NCBI GenBank assembly: GCA_963782555.1
Contig: CAWAKB010000004.1
Span: 186,001 to 250,000 of the forward strand
Direction: 5' to 3'
Origin: Hyphomicrobium_A sp963782555
GTDB lineage: Bacteria; Pseudomonadota; Alphaproteobacteria; Rhizobiales; Hyphomicrobiaceae
Length of the DNA: 64,000 bases
Part shown: positions 26,638-35,440 of the stretch, piece by piece
Layout of the letters: each line of letters opens with the position of its first letter
Position numbering within the stretch: position 1 is the first letter of the stretch
Made by a program: the position numbers and the translations under genes
Notes under the pieces: model-generated
Told to the model about the DNA's origin: nothing
Database searches by the model: none
What the model saw: only the letters and a program-made list of their open reading frames with translations

Positions 26638-27657
26638 CTAGGACTGCATTTGTTTGCGCATTTCGCGCGCCGTGGTGCCGAACCAGCCTTTGGCCGCGCG
26701 CGAGAAGGCGCTGAGCTCTGAGAAGCCGAGCAGGAAGGCAACTTCCGTCAGCGGAAGGTCGGAGCTCTTGATGTAGTGATGAGCCATGGATTTGCGTGTC
26801 GCACCGACGAAGTCCTTGTACGTCGTGCCCGCGTTGCGGAGCTCGCGCGCCAAAGCGCGCGGGGAAAGGCCCAAGGCTTCTGCCGCCGTATCGAGGCTCG
26901 TCTCGCCACGGGCCAACGCCGTGCCAGGGTAGATCCCCAACCGACTGACGGGGTCTTCTGCAGTGCGCCGCGCGTGCAACGCCTTCTCTGCCGCCGCCTC
27001 GATCAGCTCATAAAGGAAGGGATCGGCGGTCGGCACCGGTCTTTGAAGGTCTGACGTAGCAAGACCGATGCGATTTTGTGGCCGTTTGAACCGCACCTGG
27101 GGGCCGAGAACGCGATGAAATTCGCCAATGGCGCGCGGAGGCCGTCGCATGAACTCAATCGTGATTGGAAAAGACGCGTCCCCCATCACGTGGCGGATGC
27201 GCATGACTTGAAGGGTCAATGTCCCATCCACGGCCTGATCGTGCGGCCCCAAGTTTGCCGGCACGCTCGTCGAAAGATAGCTACGGCTTGGGCCTTTCTC
27301 GAACCCTGTCTCGTAGCCGCCGACGACAAGATTGTAGAACCGGACATAGTTCTTGAGCACGGCCTCAAGCGTCGGTGAATTCCCTATCGCGTGGTCGAAT
27401 ATGCCGGTCATTCCGAAGGAATAGGTTTCGGCGAGCAGAACACCGAATGCGTCGGTGCCCCACGTCTGCGCGACGTTCTCTAAAAGCTCCACGAAGCTGC
27501 GCACTGGCACTTCGGCGTCGCGATCATGAGTGACGCTAGGATCGAGCCCGACATCGCGCATCGCACGCGCGTAGTCGAGGCTGTGCTTTTTCATGAAGGC
27601 CTCGACAAGAAGCAGCGTCCGCGCCGTCAACATAGGTTGCTTATGCGAGTGACCCAT
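26638..27657 (-). CDS. AraC-family transcriptional regulator
   Basis: A 339-residue regulator with an N-terminal arabinose-binding-like sensor domain of the OruR/ToxT-related type (about residues 10-200) and a C-terminal double helix-turn-helix (about 240-335): SLDTAAEALGLSPRALARELRNAG, then LTEVAFLLGFSELSAFSRAAKGWFG. The ATG at 27657 has AAAAGG 7 bases upstream; the longer frame starting at a TTG at 27702 has none. It is divergent from a hypothetical gene 208 bases away, a plausible target. Ligand unknown. Confidence 0.9.
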   Translation of the reverse strand: MGHSHKQPMLTARTLLLVEAFMKKHSLDYARAMRDVGLDPSVTHDRDAEVPVRSFVELLENVAQTWGTDAFGVLLAETYSFGMTGIFDHAIGNSPTLEAVLKNYVRFYNLVVGGYETGFEKGPSRSYLSTSVPANLGPHDQAVDGTLTLQVMRIRHVMGDASFPITIEFMRRPPRAIGEFHRVLGPQVRFKRPQNRIGLATSDLQRPVPTADPFLYELIEAAAEKALHARRTAEDPVSRLGIYPGTALARGETSLDTAAEALGLSPRALARELRNAGTTYKDFVGATRKSMAHHYIKSSDLPLTEVAFLLGFSELSAFSRAAKGWFGTTAREMRKQMQS

Positions 27658-27864
27658 GGTGTGGCCTTTTGAAGCGCCAACTACCCCAAGGAACCTCGAC
27701 AACGCCGGTAACGCAGGTCTGTCTCAGCCGATTCAAATACTCCGTGTGCCGCATGTCAAATTTCTGCGCCCCAGGGTCAAGTCGCAGGTCCACCTCGACC
27801 ATAGTACTGCGCTCCGGACGAGAACCTGCGATTTCATTTTTCCAGCCCAGATTGCGGAGCGCGG

Positions 27865-28440
27865 ATGCAAAAGAGGGATAACTCAAGCAAGGATGCATCG
27901 AACGGCGGGGGCCAGAGGGAGGAGCAGGAAGGGTCGGGGCTCAAGCCTGATGAAACCGGTCGGGTTGCGACGCACCTGTTTCTTGCCTCCGGGGCGGAGG
28001 CCCTTCGAATACTGCAAGCTCTCGCAACGCGTTCCGCCGGGGTCGCTCACTCGCTAAAAGACGAGGATATCTCGCTCGAGATTCTCTACACGCGTGCCGT
28101 GCAGATCAGCCGTCACAGAGCTCAGTCCCTCGATGAGCTCTTATTGAAGACCCAAGTGCTCTTCGCATTGTTCGATGCCGGCTTGCGCGACACTTATCCC
28201 GCCTTGGCCAAGTCGATTGTTGACGATGCGCATTTGCTTCGCGGCAGCGGCACTGAGTACTTTCAAAACTCGCATGCCGCAGCGGCGACGCAACCTGCCG
28301 TTCAAGACACGGTCGGCCTCGAGGACGCGACCCTGCTTCTCGAGCAGATGCTGGAGGCCGGGAGAAAGACCGAGGTGCCTGCCTCGCAGCTCACGCTGTT
28401 CGCCCCACCAGTGGCCCCTACTCCACCGCTGCCGCCATGA
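27865..28440 (+). CDS. Hypothetical helical protein
   Basis: A 191-residue protein, ATG at 27865 with GGAG 5 bases upstream. Residues 1-35 are polar and disordered; about 36-130 are predicted helices (EALRILQALATRSAGVAHS, LDELLLKTQVLFALFDAGL), and the end is Pro-rich. There is no signal or membrane segment. I do not recognise a family. Codon use is slightly less GC-biased than in neighbours. It lies between the AraC regulator and a methylene-H4MPT dehydrogenase remnant. Confidence 0.6.
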   Translation: MQKRDNSSKDASNGGGQREEQEGSGLKPDETGRVATHLFLASGAEALRILQALATRSAGVAHSLKDEDISLEILYTRAVQISRHRAQSLDELLLKTQVLFALFDAGLRDTYPALAKSIVDDAHLLRGSGTEYFQNSHAAAATQPAVQDTVGLEDATLLLEQMLEAGRKTEVPASQLTLFAPPVAPTPPLPP

Positions 28441-28470
28441 TCGCCTGCGTCGAACGCATCCTGACGCTAG

Positions 28471-28977
28471 AATACGGCGGGCGATGACGTGGGGGCCGCC
28501 GCCGCGATCATGGCTGCACTTGCGGGCGCTCACGTTCAACTGGTCGCGCACCGAGGGCTCGACCGCCTGAATGAATCCGTGGCCATGGCCAATGATCGCT
28601 TCCATGTCGATCTTGAGCTTATGCGCGCAGAGACGGACGATCAGAAGAAAAAGATCATAGCATCCGCGGAGGTCGTGCTCGCTGCCGCAGCCCCAGGCAC
28701 GCGGATCATCGATGTCAAACACATGGCGTGGGCAGAGATCCTCACGGTTGTTGCCGACACAAACATCGTACCTCCATCCGGTGTGGAGAGCATGGAGCCG
28801 TACATGGATGGCATGCAATTGCCCGGCTGCATCGCTCTCGGCGTCGGCCCGCTCACGATAGCCAGCATGCGACGTAAGATGGAATCGCATCTGCTTGTGC
28901 AGATTTTGTTGTCTGCAAAACCACTGTCCCTCAGCCTGCAAGAGGTGCTGACGATTGCGCGGCGGCTTGCGTCCTAG
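28471..28977 (+). pseudogene. Truncated methylene-tetrahydromethanopterin dehydrogenase (MtdB-like) remnant
   Basis: The frame is open from the TAG at 28468 to a stop at 28977; a GTG at 28489 could start translation. The sequence resembles the C-terminal NAD(P)-binding half of MtdB: a Rossmann start with only AGDDVGAAAA where a GxGxxG loop is expected, then ANDRFHVDLELMRAETDD, ASAEVVLAAAAPG, TVVADTNIVPPSGVES, and GCIALGVGPLTIASMRRKM. The N-terminal pterin-binding half (about 100-120 residues) is absent; the upstream gene is unrelated. MtdB oxidises methylene-H4MPT in formaldehyde oxidation of methylotrophs. I judge this a decayed or truncated copy. Recognition of the family is from memory of its motifs. 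Confidence 0.6.
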
Positions 28978-29294
28978 CGGCGAAGCGCGGCCGCCGCGAC
29001 AACTCTGTTCCGCAAATCGGCGAGGTCGTTTTTGCTCATGCGCAACCTTGATCGAGACGAGCCTCGATGGCCTCGCGGTGCTTGCACCCGAGGGCTTGTG
29101 AGAGTGAGGGGCTGCGGGGCGGGGAGCGCCGCCGAATGATTGAAACTAGACGCGGCGCTGCTGCCGCCCCGCGCAGCGACGGATTTGGGTGCGCGAGCCT
29201 CTGACTGCCCCAGCGCTCCGCGGCGATGGTAAACAGTTCTTTAACCATCCCCACCGCAGAACGACGGCGCAAAGTACCTGCGTGGGAGATAGTC
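28978..29294. other. Intergenic region without a supportable gene
   Basis: About 317 bases. A 117-codon minus-strand frame crosses it into the next gene but has shadow composition. A very short minus-strand frame (ATG at 29039, 21 codons) has normal codon use but no ribosome site. A tract of GC-rich inverted sequence occurs near 29110-29200. The promoter of the small gene at 29295 should lie here. Confidence 0.4.
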
Positions 29295-29471
29295 GTGCGT
29301 ACCACCGTTATCGAGTTGGAAGGCAAGAAGCTGTTCGTGCTGAACGGCCTGATCGCTGACGAGGCCGATCGCAAGCCGGAAGAGCTCAATCAGCTGATCC
29401 AGGCTGCCAAGAAGGACCCTGATGCCGTTGCCTTTGGGCGAATGGCAGGCAAGTGGGTCGCGGCCGCTTAG
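29295..29471 (+). CDS. Small conserved-looking hypothetical protein
   Basis: A GTG at 29295 with GGGAGA 5 bases upstream gives a 58-residue protein, RTTVIELEGKKLFVLNGL... ending in GRMAGKWVAAA. An ATG at 29226 would add 23 residues but has no ribosome site and a poor N-terminus. A short beta-strand start (TVIELEGKKLFVLNG) is followed by acidic helices. It is soluble and without a known family. Codon use is normal for this genome, which supports it being real. Confidence 0.6.
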   Translation: MRTTVIELEGKKLFVLNGLIADEADRKPEELNQLIQAAKKDPDAVAFGRMAGKWVAAA

Positions 29472-29513
29472 GCCCGACCCTGCTGGCGCTTCCTGGGACC
29501 TTCGCGTGCTGCG

Positions 29514-29738
29514 CTAGGAGCTGCTCTGGGCGCAGAGAGGACAACCGCAAGAGGAGCCGTGCGCTTCCTTGATGGTGCGGCAGCTGCCGTCGGCCAGGTT
29601 CCACGTGCTGACGTGCAGCCGCTCCTCGCTGATTTGGCCGTGCCCCACCGTGAATGCGTGCTCCTGCGGCACGGTCACGGCGACTGCAGGTGAACCGAGG
29701 CATCCGGCGAGCACGAGAGCAGATGAAACGACTTTCAT
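29514..29738 (-). CDS. Small putative lipoprotein with Cys-rich C-terminus
   Basis: A 74-residue product from the ATG at 29738. MKVVSSALVLAGC is a short lipoprotein signal (lipobox V-L-A-G-C, modified Cys at 13). The mature part ends in SCRTIKEAHGSSCGCPLCAQ, with four cysteines in 19 residues that could bind metal or form disulfides. The extension to 29789 precedes the signal peptide and was rejected. No family recognised. Confidence 0.6.
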   Translation of the reverse strand: MKVVSSALVLAGCLGSPAVAVTVPQEHAFTVGHGQISEERLHVSTWNLADGSCRTIKEAHGSSCGCPLCAQSSS

Positions 29739-29871
29739 GGGCTTATCCCCTGCTTCGGCCTGGATTCGGATGTTATGACATCCAATCATGGCGACGGCGG
29801 GGCCACTCGCGCGCAGACCTGCCGCGCGGGAAGGCGTTACGGCGCCAATGTCGCCTGCCGGAGGTGGTCGA

Positions 29872-30891
29872 TCAGGACGCGGTCTCGCTCACCATCTGCG
29901 CCAGCAGGTCCGCGCCGGCCTCCGAGTTTTTCTCCTCGGTCAAATTGAAGGCGTAGCTGGCATCGCTGCCTTTGCCGAGCAGCGGGTTCTTTGCCAGTGC
30001 CGCGATCTCCTTCTTGCCGATGCCGTGGCGCGCAAGCAGCGCGCCGAAGGGTGTATCGGGGAGCTTGATCAGCTTCTTCTTTGCATGGTCGGAGAAGAAG
30101 CGACCGAACTCGACCATGGCCTCGAGCGGGCCGGCCGAGCAGTGCGCGCCGTTGGTCGCCGTTCCCACGTCCTTGAGACCGAGCTGCGATTTCTTTTCCA
30201 AGAGCGAGTTGCGAATGGAGCCTGCCGCGGCCTTGGTCGGATCGGTGGCCCCCGTCATCTCCTCGCGCAACACGCGCCAATCCGTGTCGGTTGCGCACTC
30301 CAGCACAACGATGGTGCGGCCCTGCACCGTGTAATGCAGCAGCTGCTGGGGGTGGAACGGGTTGAGGATGACCACGCGCTCGCCGGCGATGTTGAGCACG
30401 CAATAGTACTTTCCGCTCGCGATCTTTTTGGTCCCAAGCGTGTCGGCGATGATGTTGAGCGCAAAGGCCGACACCTCGGGAAATTCCTTAAGAAGCTCAT
30501 GCCCGCCCAGGACACGGTCGGCGTCGGGACACGCCGCCATCAGCTTCTTGCGTGTCGCCTGCGAGAGCGCGGCGGCGCCGAGCCTGGAGGCGCGATTGAT
30601 GACGCCGTAATGCTCCTCCATGATGTGGTAGCGGCCTAGGTAGTGACCGTTCAGGACGCGGATCGCCCCCGTCCTCACGGCGCGCTTATCGAGCGCTGCC
30701 AGAACGAGCTCGACAATGGCCTTCACGTCGACGCCATCGTCAACGGCGAGCGCCTCCGGCTTCAAAAACAACACGAAGTGGTTGCGCCCGGCAGGAGGCT
30801 TGCCTTCGAGCGGTCTGATCCACCGCTCGGCGGGCTCCTTGGCTTGGGACAGCTCGGAAACGGCCTCGATAATCTTCGATGTCGCGATCAC
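29872..30891 (-). CDS. Divergent nucleoside-diphosphate-kinase-like protein
   Basis: A 339-residue protein. Motifs of nucleoside diphosphate kinase are present in the right order though spread out: FLKPEAL (K44) for the nucleotide lysine, VVLEC (196-199) for the strand before the conserved Arg, TGATDPTKAAAGSIR (213-227) and N-G-A-H-C-S (247-252), placing a histidine (H250) where the phospho-His lies in N-x-x-H-G-S-D. The usual enzyme is about 140 residues; here there are an N-terminal extension, a roughly 80-residue insertion (about 100-185) and a C-terminal helical region. The start is a GTG overlapping the stop of the upstream kinase-like gene (GTGA), so the two are translationally coupled. 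NDK activity is inferred, not certain. Confidence 0.7.
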   Translation of the reverse strand: MIATSKIIEAVSELSQAKEPAERWIRPLEGKPPAGRNHFVLFLKPEALAVDDGVDVKAIVELVLAALDKRAVRTGAIRVLNGHYLGRYHIMEEHYGVINRASRLGAAALSQATRKKLMAACPDADRVLGGHELLKEFPEVSAFALNIIADTLGTKKIASGKYYCVLNIAGERVVILNPFHPQQLLHYTVQGRTIVVLECATDTDWRVLREEMTGATDPTKAAAGSIRNSLLEKKSQLGLKDVGTATNGAHCSAGPLEAMVEFGRFFSDHAKKKLIKLPDTPFGALLARHGIGKKEIAALAKNPLLGKGSDASYAFNLTEEKNSEAGADLLAQMVSETAS

Positions 30892-31577
30892 GTAATGCCC
30901 TCACTCTTTCCATCCGCCGCATGGAATGCATAGACGGCCGTTGCCCGGCTCGCATCGATCGATTGGCTGCTGGCCCTATTGAGCCATTTGATCGCGTCTC
31001 GCAGCAGCTGCCGACTGCGCCTCGAGGTGAGCCCCGGCGGCCCCAGATCCTGGCCGAAGTCCACGGCAAAGACATCCGTACCGTCGGTGCGCAGCCCGTG
31101 GAACGGCGCAATCGGACAGAACCCGTGCTTTTCCAAGGTTGCCGCGTAGCGGATGACCTGATCGAAGAGGTGCGTCGCCGCAGCCGGCCGCTTGCGCAGA
31201 AAGCCGGAGAGCCCTTCGGGGATGAACTCCTCCACCACTATCGCGCGGCCTGCGTGATAGAGGCGCGGCGTGCGGATGCCGTCGTGCTCCAGCAGACGTC
31301 GCCGCTCCACCCACTCGTCGCCGAGCTCGCCCAGCGACCTCGCCGTTGAGAAGGCCACGACCGCCTTTAAGAGGACATCGTGCACGGTGTCCGGCTGAGA
31401 GACCCGGAACCGGTAGATGAAAGTCTCGGCTCCCCCCCGCTTCCAGCTGTGCACCTCGTCGATGGTCGCTTCAGGCGAGGCCTCCTCGATGATCCCGAGG
31501 CGGCAGAGGGCATCGCGAACGCAAGCCGCGCCCGCCAAGCCGCACAGCTCCTTCTCGATCGTCCACGGGGTCGCCAT
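30888..31577 (-). CDS. Protein-kinase-fold (aminoglycoside-phosphotransferase-like) protein
   Basis: A 229-residue protein, ATG at 31577 with GAAGG upstream. It shows a kinase-like layout: VLLKAVVAF (K71) for the ATP lysine, WVERRRLLEHDGIRTPRLYHAG for helix C and strand 4, VVEEFIPEGL for the hinge, and VFAVDFGQDLG with DFG (173-175) for the metal site. A canonical HRD/HGD catalytic loop is not clear (PFHGLRTDGTD occupies its place), so activity is uncertain. The final GTGA overlaps the next gene, an NDK-like protein. The pair looks like one functional unit; the substrate is unknown. Confidence 0.6.
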   Translation of the reverse strand: MATPWTIEKELCGLAGAACVRDALCRLGIIEEASPEATIDEVHSWKRGGAETFIYRFRVSQPDTVHDVLLKAVVAFSTARSLGELGDEWVERRRLLEHDGIRTPRLYHAGRAIVVEEFIPEGLSGFLRKRPAAATHLFDQVIRYAATLEKHGFCPIAPFHGLRTDGTDVFAVDFGQDLGPPGLTSRRSRQLLRDAIKWLNRASSQSIDASRATAVYAFHAADGKSEGIT

Positions 31578-31676
31578 AGGGCCTTCGATTGGAGGGTTGG
31601 AACCGCATTTCACGCCCCCACCATGGCCCGGGTATCACAAATCCGCAATATTGGACGGACGGCCGCCCCGGCCGCC

Positions 31677-33173
31677 CTAGATCCCCAGCTTGTCCTTCAA
31701 GATCGCGTTGACGGCCTGGGGGTTGGCCTTGCCGCCCGAGGCCTTCATCACCTGGCCGACGAACCAGCCAAGCATGGTGGGCTTGGCCTTCACCTGCTCC
31801 ACCTTGTCGGGGTTGGCAGCGATGATCTCGTCGACCGCCTTCTCGATGGCGCTCGCGTCGGTGACTTGCTTCATGCCGCGGGCCTCGACGATCTCGGCCG
31901 GGTCGCCGCCCTCCGACCACACGATCTCGAACAGGTCCTTGGCGATCTTGCCGGAGATGGTGCCGGACGCGATGAGGTCGACGATGGCGCCGAGTTGTGC
32001 CGCCGACACGGGCGAAGATTCGATCGACAGCCCCTCTTTGTTGAGGCGCCCGAACAGCTCGTTGTTCACCCAATTGGCGGCGAGCTTTCCATCGCGCGGC
32101 TCCGCCACGACCCTGTCGCGGCCCTTGGCGACCGCCTCGAAGTAGTCGGCGGAGGCGCGATCGGCAACCAGCACGTCGGCGTCGTAGTCCGACAGCGCGA
32201 AGTCGCGCATGAAGCGGTGCTTCTTCTCGTCGGGCAGCTCGGGCAGCGCCTTCTCGAGCTCACCCACGTACTCCATGGTCAATTCGAGCGGTAAGAGGTC
32301 GGGATCGGGGAAGTAGCGGTAGTCGTGCGCCTCCTCCTTCGACCGCATCGACCGCGTCTCGCCCTTGCCGGGATCGAAAAGGCGGGTCTCCTGGTCGATC
32401 GCGCCGCCGTCCTCGATGATGTCGATCTGGCGGCGCGCCTCCGCCTCGATCGCCTGGCCGATGAAGCGGATGGAGTTGACGTTCTTGATCTCGCAGCGCG
32501 TGCCGAGCTTGTCGCCGGGTTTTCTCACCGAGACGTTGACGTCGGCCCTGAGGTTGCCCTTGTCCATGTCGGCATCCGAGGTGCCGAGGTAGCGCAGGAT
32601 GGTGCGCAGCTTCGACACATAGGCCTGCGCCTGCTTGGCCGAGCGCAGGTCGGGCTTGGACACGATCTCCATCAGCGCCACGCCGGAGCGGTTGAGATCG
32701 ACGTAGGTGTAATCGGGATGCTGATCGTGGATCGACTTGCCGGCGTCCTGCTCCAGGTGCAGGCGCTCGATGCCGACGTGCATGATCTCGCCGTCGACGT
32801 CGATCTCGACCTCGCCCTCGCCCACGATCGGCTGCTTGTACTGGCTGATCTGGTAGCCCTGCGGCAGATCGGGATAGAAATAGTTCTTGCGGTCAAAGAC
32901 GCTCCTCAAATTGATCTTGGCCTTGAGGCCGAGGCCGGTGCGCACGGCTTGCGCGATGCACTCGGCATTGATCACGGGGAGCATGCCGGGCATGGCTGCG
33001 TCGACGAGCGAGACGTGGGAGTTGGGCTCGGCCCCGAACGCGGTGGAGGCGCCGGAGAACAGCTTCGATAGCGAGGCGACCTGCGCGTGCACCTCGAGGC
33101 CGACGATGACCTCCCAGTCGCCGGTGGCGCCGGGGATGAGGTTTGAGGGCTTCACCTTGACCTTGTCGTGCAT
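31677..33173 (-). CDS. gatB: Aspartyl/glutamyl-tRNA amidotransferase subunit B
   Basis: A 498-residue GatB, the subunit that binds misacylated Glu-tRNA-Gln or Asp-tRNA-Asn and carries the kinase-like active site of the GatCAB complex. WEVIVGLEVHAQ opens the cradle domain, DRKNYFYPDLPQGYQISQ is the ATP/metal region, and the helical and YqeY-type tail run to the end (LGWFVGQVMK). The ATG at 33173 has AAGGAG upstream. It is about 17 kb from gatC-gatA in this window, on the same strand, so it is not in their operon. Confidence 0.97.
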   Translation of the reverse strand: MHDKVKVKPSNLIPGATGDWEVIVGLEVHAQVASLSKLFSGASTAFGAEPNSHVSLVDAAMPGMLPVINAECIAQAVRTGLGLKAKINLRSVFDRKNYFYPDLPQGYQISQYKQPIVGEGEVEIDVDGEIMHVGIERLHLEQDAGKSIHDQHPDYTYVDLNRSGVALMEIVSKPDLRSAKQAQAYVSKLRTILRYLGTSDADMDKGNLRADVNVSVRKPGDKLGTRCEIKNVNSIRFIGQAIEAEARRQIDIIEDGGAIDQETRLFDPGKGETRSMRSKEEAHDYRYFPDPDLLPLELTMEYVGELEKALPELPDEKKHRFMRDFALSDYDADVLVADRASADYFEAVAKGRDRVVAEPRDGKLAANWVNNELFGRLNKEGLSIESSPVSAAQLGAIVDLIASGTISGKIAKDLFEIVWSEGGDPAEIVEARGMKQVTDASAIEKAVDEIIAANPDKVEQVKAKPTMLGWFVGQVMKASGGKANPQAVNAILKDKLGI

Positions 33174-33359
33174 GAGCTCGCTCCTTGGAGCGACCTCGTT
33201 ATCGCAGAGCTGCGGGCGGGGCAATCCATTAGCCGGGGCCTGTGGACCCACTGTCGCAGGGCGGGCCCGGCCAAGCGGCCCTTTCCGGCACAATGGCGTG
33301 GCCGCGTGAACCCCGGTGCCAAAGGGGCCGCGCAGAGGTCCGCTGCAAAGGCGGCAATC

Positions 33360-33776
33360 TCAGGCGACGCGCTCCTCGAGCAGCTCGCTCATGGGCGCGC
33401 GCCCTTGCGCCATCGGCGCCAGCTGCCGCGGGTTGCCGTGCCGGCGCGACTTGCCCTCGAAGTAGCAGCCCTCCTCGAGCACCAGCTTGTTGTGAAAGAT
33501 CTGGCCCTCGACCGCGCAACCCGTGCGCAAGATGAGCTCATTGGCGTAGATGTGGCCCCTGAACTCGCCCAGCACCACCACGCGCTCGGCGACGATGAGG
33601 CCGTCGACGATGCCGCGCGTGTCGATCTCGAGGCCGGTGCACCAGACCTCGCCGTCGACCGTGCCCTCTATGAAGACCTCTCCCTCGAGCGAAAGGGATC
33701 CGACGATGGTGACGCCACGATTGATGACCACCGTTCCCTTGCTGGGGCGCTCACGCCGCCCCCACACTTCCGCCAT
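33360..33776 (-). CDS. Bactofilin (polymer-forming cytoskeletal protein)
   Basis: A 138-residue bactofilin: a right-handed beta helix built from short turns (TIVGSLSLEGEVFIEGTVDGEVWC, and so on) between flexible ends. Bactofilins self-assemble into filaments without nucleotide and act in cell shape, stalk and envelope organisation. The ATG at 33776 has GGGGGAAG just upstream; a TTG eight codons earlier is the alternative. No peptidase partner (LmdC-type) is next to it. Confidence 0.92.
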   Translation of the reverse strand: MAEVWGRRERPSKGTVVINRGVTIVGSLSLEGEVFIEGTVDGEVWCTGLEIDTRGIVDGLIVAERVVVLGEFRGHIYANELILRTGCAVEGQIFHNKLVLEEGCYFEGKSRRHGNPRQLAPMAQGRAPMSELLEERVA

Positions 33777-33914
33777 GCCGCTTCCCCCGAACGCACTCAA
33801 CTAATCCCCGCAAAAAGTGAGATGCCGTAGAGAAGTGGCTGTTTTCGGGCGCCAGTGTGGTCTTAATCGGGGAAGGGCATTCGGCAGCGGGGCGGCAAGG
33901 GGGTTAATCCCTGA

Positions 33915-35402
33915 ATGGATGAAAGCACTTGGTTGATCGCCGCAGTGAGGGACGCGCTTGTGCACGGGCGCGAGCCGCCGCCCGCAGCCGCCGTCGCCCA
34001 GCTCCCCTACTACCGCTGGCTGGTGGTCGGCGTGGTGTCGATCGGTGCCTTCATGGGCCAGGTCGACGCCAGCATCGCCCAGCTCTTGCTGCCCTCGCTC
34101 GAGCGCACGTTCGGCACCACGCTGAGCGCCGTGAGCTGGGTCGCCGTCGCCTACCTGCTCACCATGGCGGCGCTGATGCCAATCTTCGGGCGCCTGGCCG
34201 ACATGCTCGGCCACAAGCTGCTCTATACGGCGGGCTTCGTCGTCTTCGTGGTGGGCTCGGCGCTGTGCGGCTTTGCGCCGGATCTGCCGATCCTGGTTGC
34301 CGCCCGCGTCCTGCAGGCGATCGGCGGGGCGCTTCTCTCCGCCAACAGTGTGGCGATCGTCGTCGCGGCGGCCGGCCCCAAGGAGCGCGGCCGCGGGGTC
34401 GGCATCCAGGCGGCGGCGCAAGCCGTGGGCTTGTGCGCCGGACCGGTGATCGGCGGCATCCTATTGAGCACACTCGGCTGGCGATGGGTGTTCTGGATCA
34501 ACGTGCCCTTCGGGATCGCTGGCGCCATCGCCGGATGGTTGGTGCTGCCGCAAACCGCGCATCTCACCGCCGACCGGCGCTTCGATCTCAAGGGCGCGCT
34601 GCTCCTGGGGCCGATGCTCACCGCCTTCATGATCGTCTTGAACGAGGGGCACACGTGGGGCGCGGCCTCGCCGGCCATCATCGCGGCCGCGGTCAGCGGC
34701 GCGACGCTCTTGGCCCTCTTCGTACGCACCGAGACGCGGGTGAAAGCGCCGCTGCTCGACCCGCGGCTGTTTGGCAGCCAGGCATTCGCCTTGGCCAACG
34801 CCGGCAGCCTGATGTCGTATGCGCTTTTGTTCGGCGTCATGCTCTTGATGCCGTTCGTATTCGAGCGCGCCTATCTCGACGATCCGCTCGCCGCCGGCCT
34901 CAGGTTGTCGATCATCCCCATCGCCATCAGCCTGCTCGCCCCCGTCAGCGGCATCCTCTATGACCGTCTGGGCCCGCGCGTGCCGACACTTTCAGGCATG
35001 GGAGTGTGCATCGCTGGCCTCGCACTCCTCTACTTTGCGCTCGGTGAGACGCGTGAAAGCCTCTTCGCCGTCATGATCGCGCTCGGCATCTTCGGAATCG
35101 GGCAGGGGCTGTTCACGGCGGCCAACAACACCGCGATCATGGCGTCGGCACCGGCGGACTTGAGCGGAGAGGCCGGGGGGCTGTTGAATGTCACCCGCGC
35201 CTTCGGCATCAGCCTGGGGATTGCGAGCGCCTCGACCGTTCTTGCCTGGCGCTTGAGCACGGTGGGCGATCCCAGCGGCTCCACCGTCCGTGTCGCCCCC
35301 GCCGTCATGCTGGCGGCAAGCCGCGAGGTGGTGGTGTTTCTTCTAGCGTTCGCGCTCGCCGCGGCTATAGCCTCCGCGTTTCCCAAGAAGCAACGCGCCT
35401 AG
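33915..35402 (+). CDS. MFS drug exporter, DHA2 (EmrB/QacA) type
   Basis: A 495-residue transporter with about 14 membrane segments. It has the DHA2 hallmarks: VDASIAQLLLPSLERTFG in helix 1, WVAVAYLLTMAALMPIFGRLADMLG (motif A region), GPVIGGILLSTLGWRWVFWINVPFG (motif C). It should export hydrophobic compounds by proton antiport. An Arg/Pro/Ala-rich 40-residue N-terminus precedes helix 1. There is no membrane-fusion partner or regulator adjacent. Confidence 0.92.
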   Translation: MDESTWLIAAVRDALVHGREPPPAAAVAQLPYYRWLVVGVVSIGAFMGQVDASIAQLLLPSLERTFGTTLSAVSWVAVAYLLTMAALMPIFGRLADMLGHKLLYTAGFVVFVVGSALCGFAPDLPILVAARVLQAIGGALLSANSVAIVVAAAGPKERGRGVGIQAAAQAVGLCAGPVIGGILLSTLGWRWVFWINVPFGIAGAIAGWLVLPQTAHLTADRRFDLKGALLLGPMLTAFMIVLNEGHTWGAASPAIIAAAVSGATLLALFVRTETRVKAPLLDPRLFGSQAFALANAGSLMSYALLFGVMLLMPFVFERAYLDDPLAAGLRLSIIPIAISLLAPVSGILYDRLGPRVPTLSGMGVCIAGLALLYFALGETRESLFAVMIALGIFGIGQGLFTAANNTAIMASAPADLSGEAGGLLNVTRAFGISLGIASASTVLAWRLSTVGDPSGSTVRVAPAVMLAASREVVVFLLAFALAAAIASAFPKKQRA

Positions 35403-35440
35403 GCACACAGCGGATATCTCTGCATTCCGAATGTTAAGGG

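Noticed and set aside
27641..27898. 85-codon minus-strand frame upstream of the AraC gene
   Set aside because: It overlaps the start of the AraC gene and of the divergent gene, and has no recognisable features.
29036..29389. 117-codon minus-strand frame
   Set aside because: It overlaps the better supported small gene at 29295-29471; only its last residues look protein-like and this may be chance.
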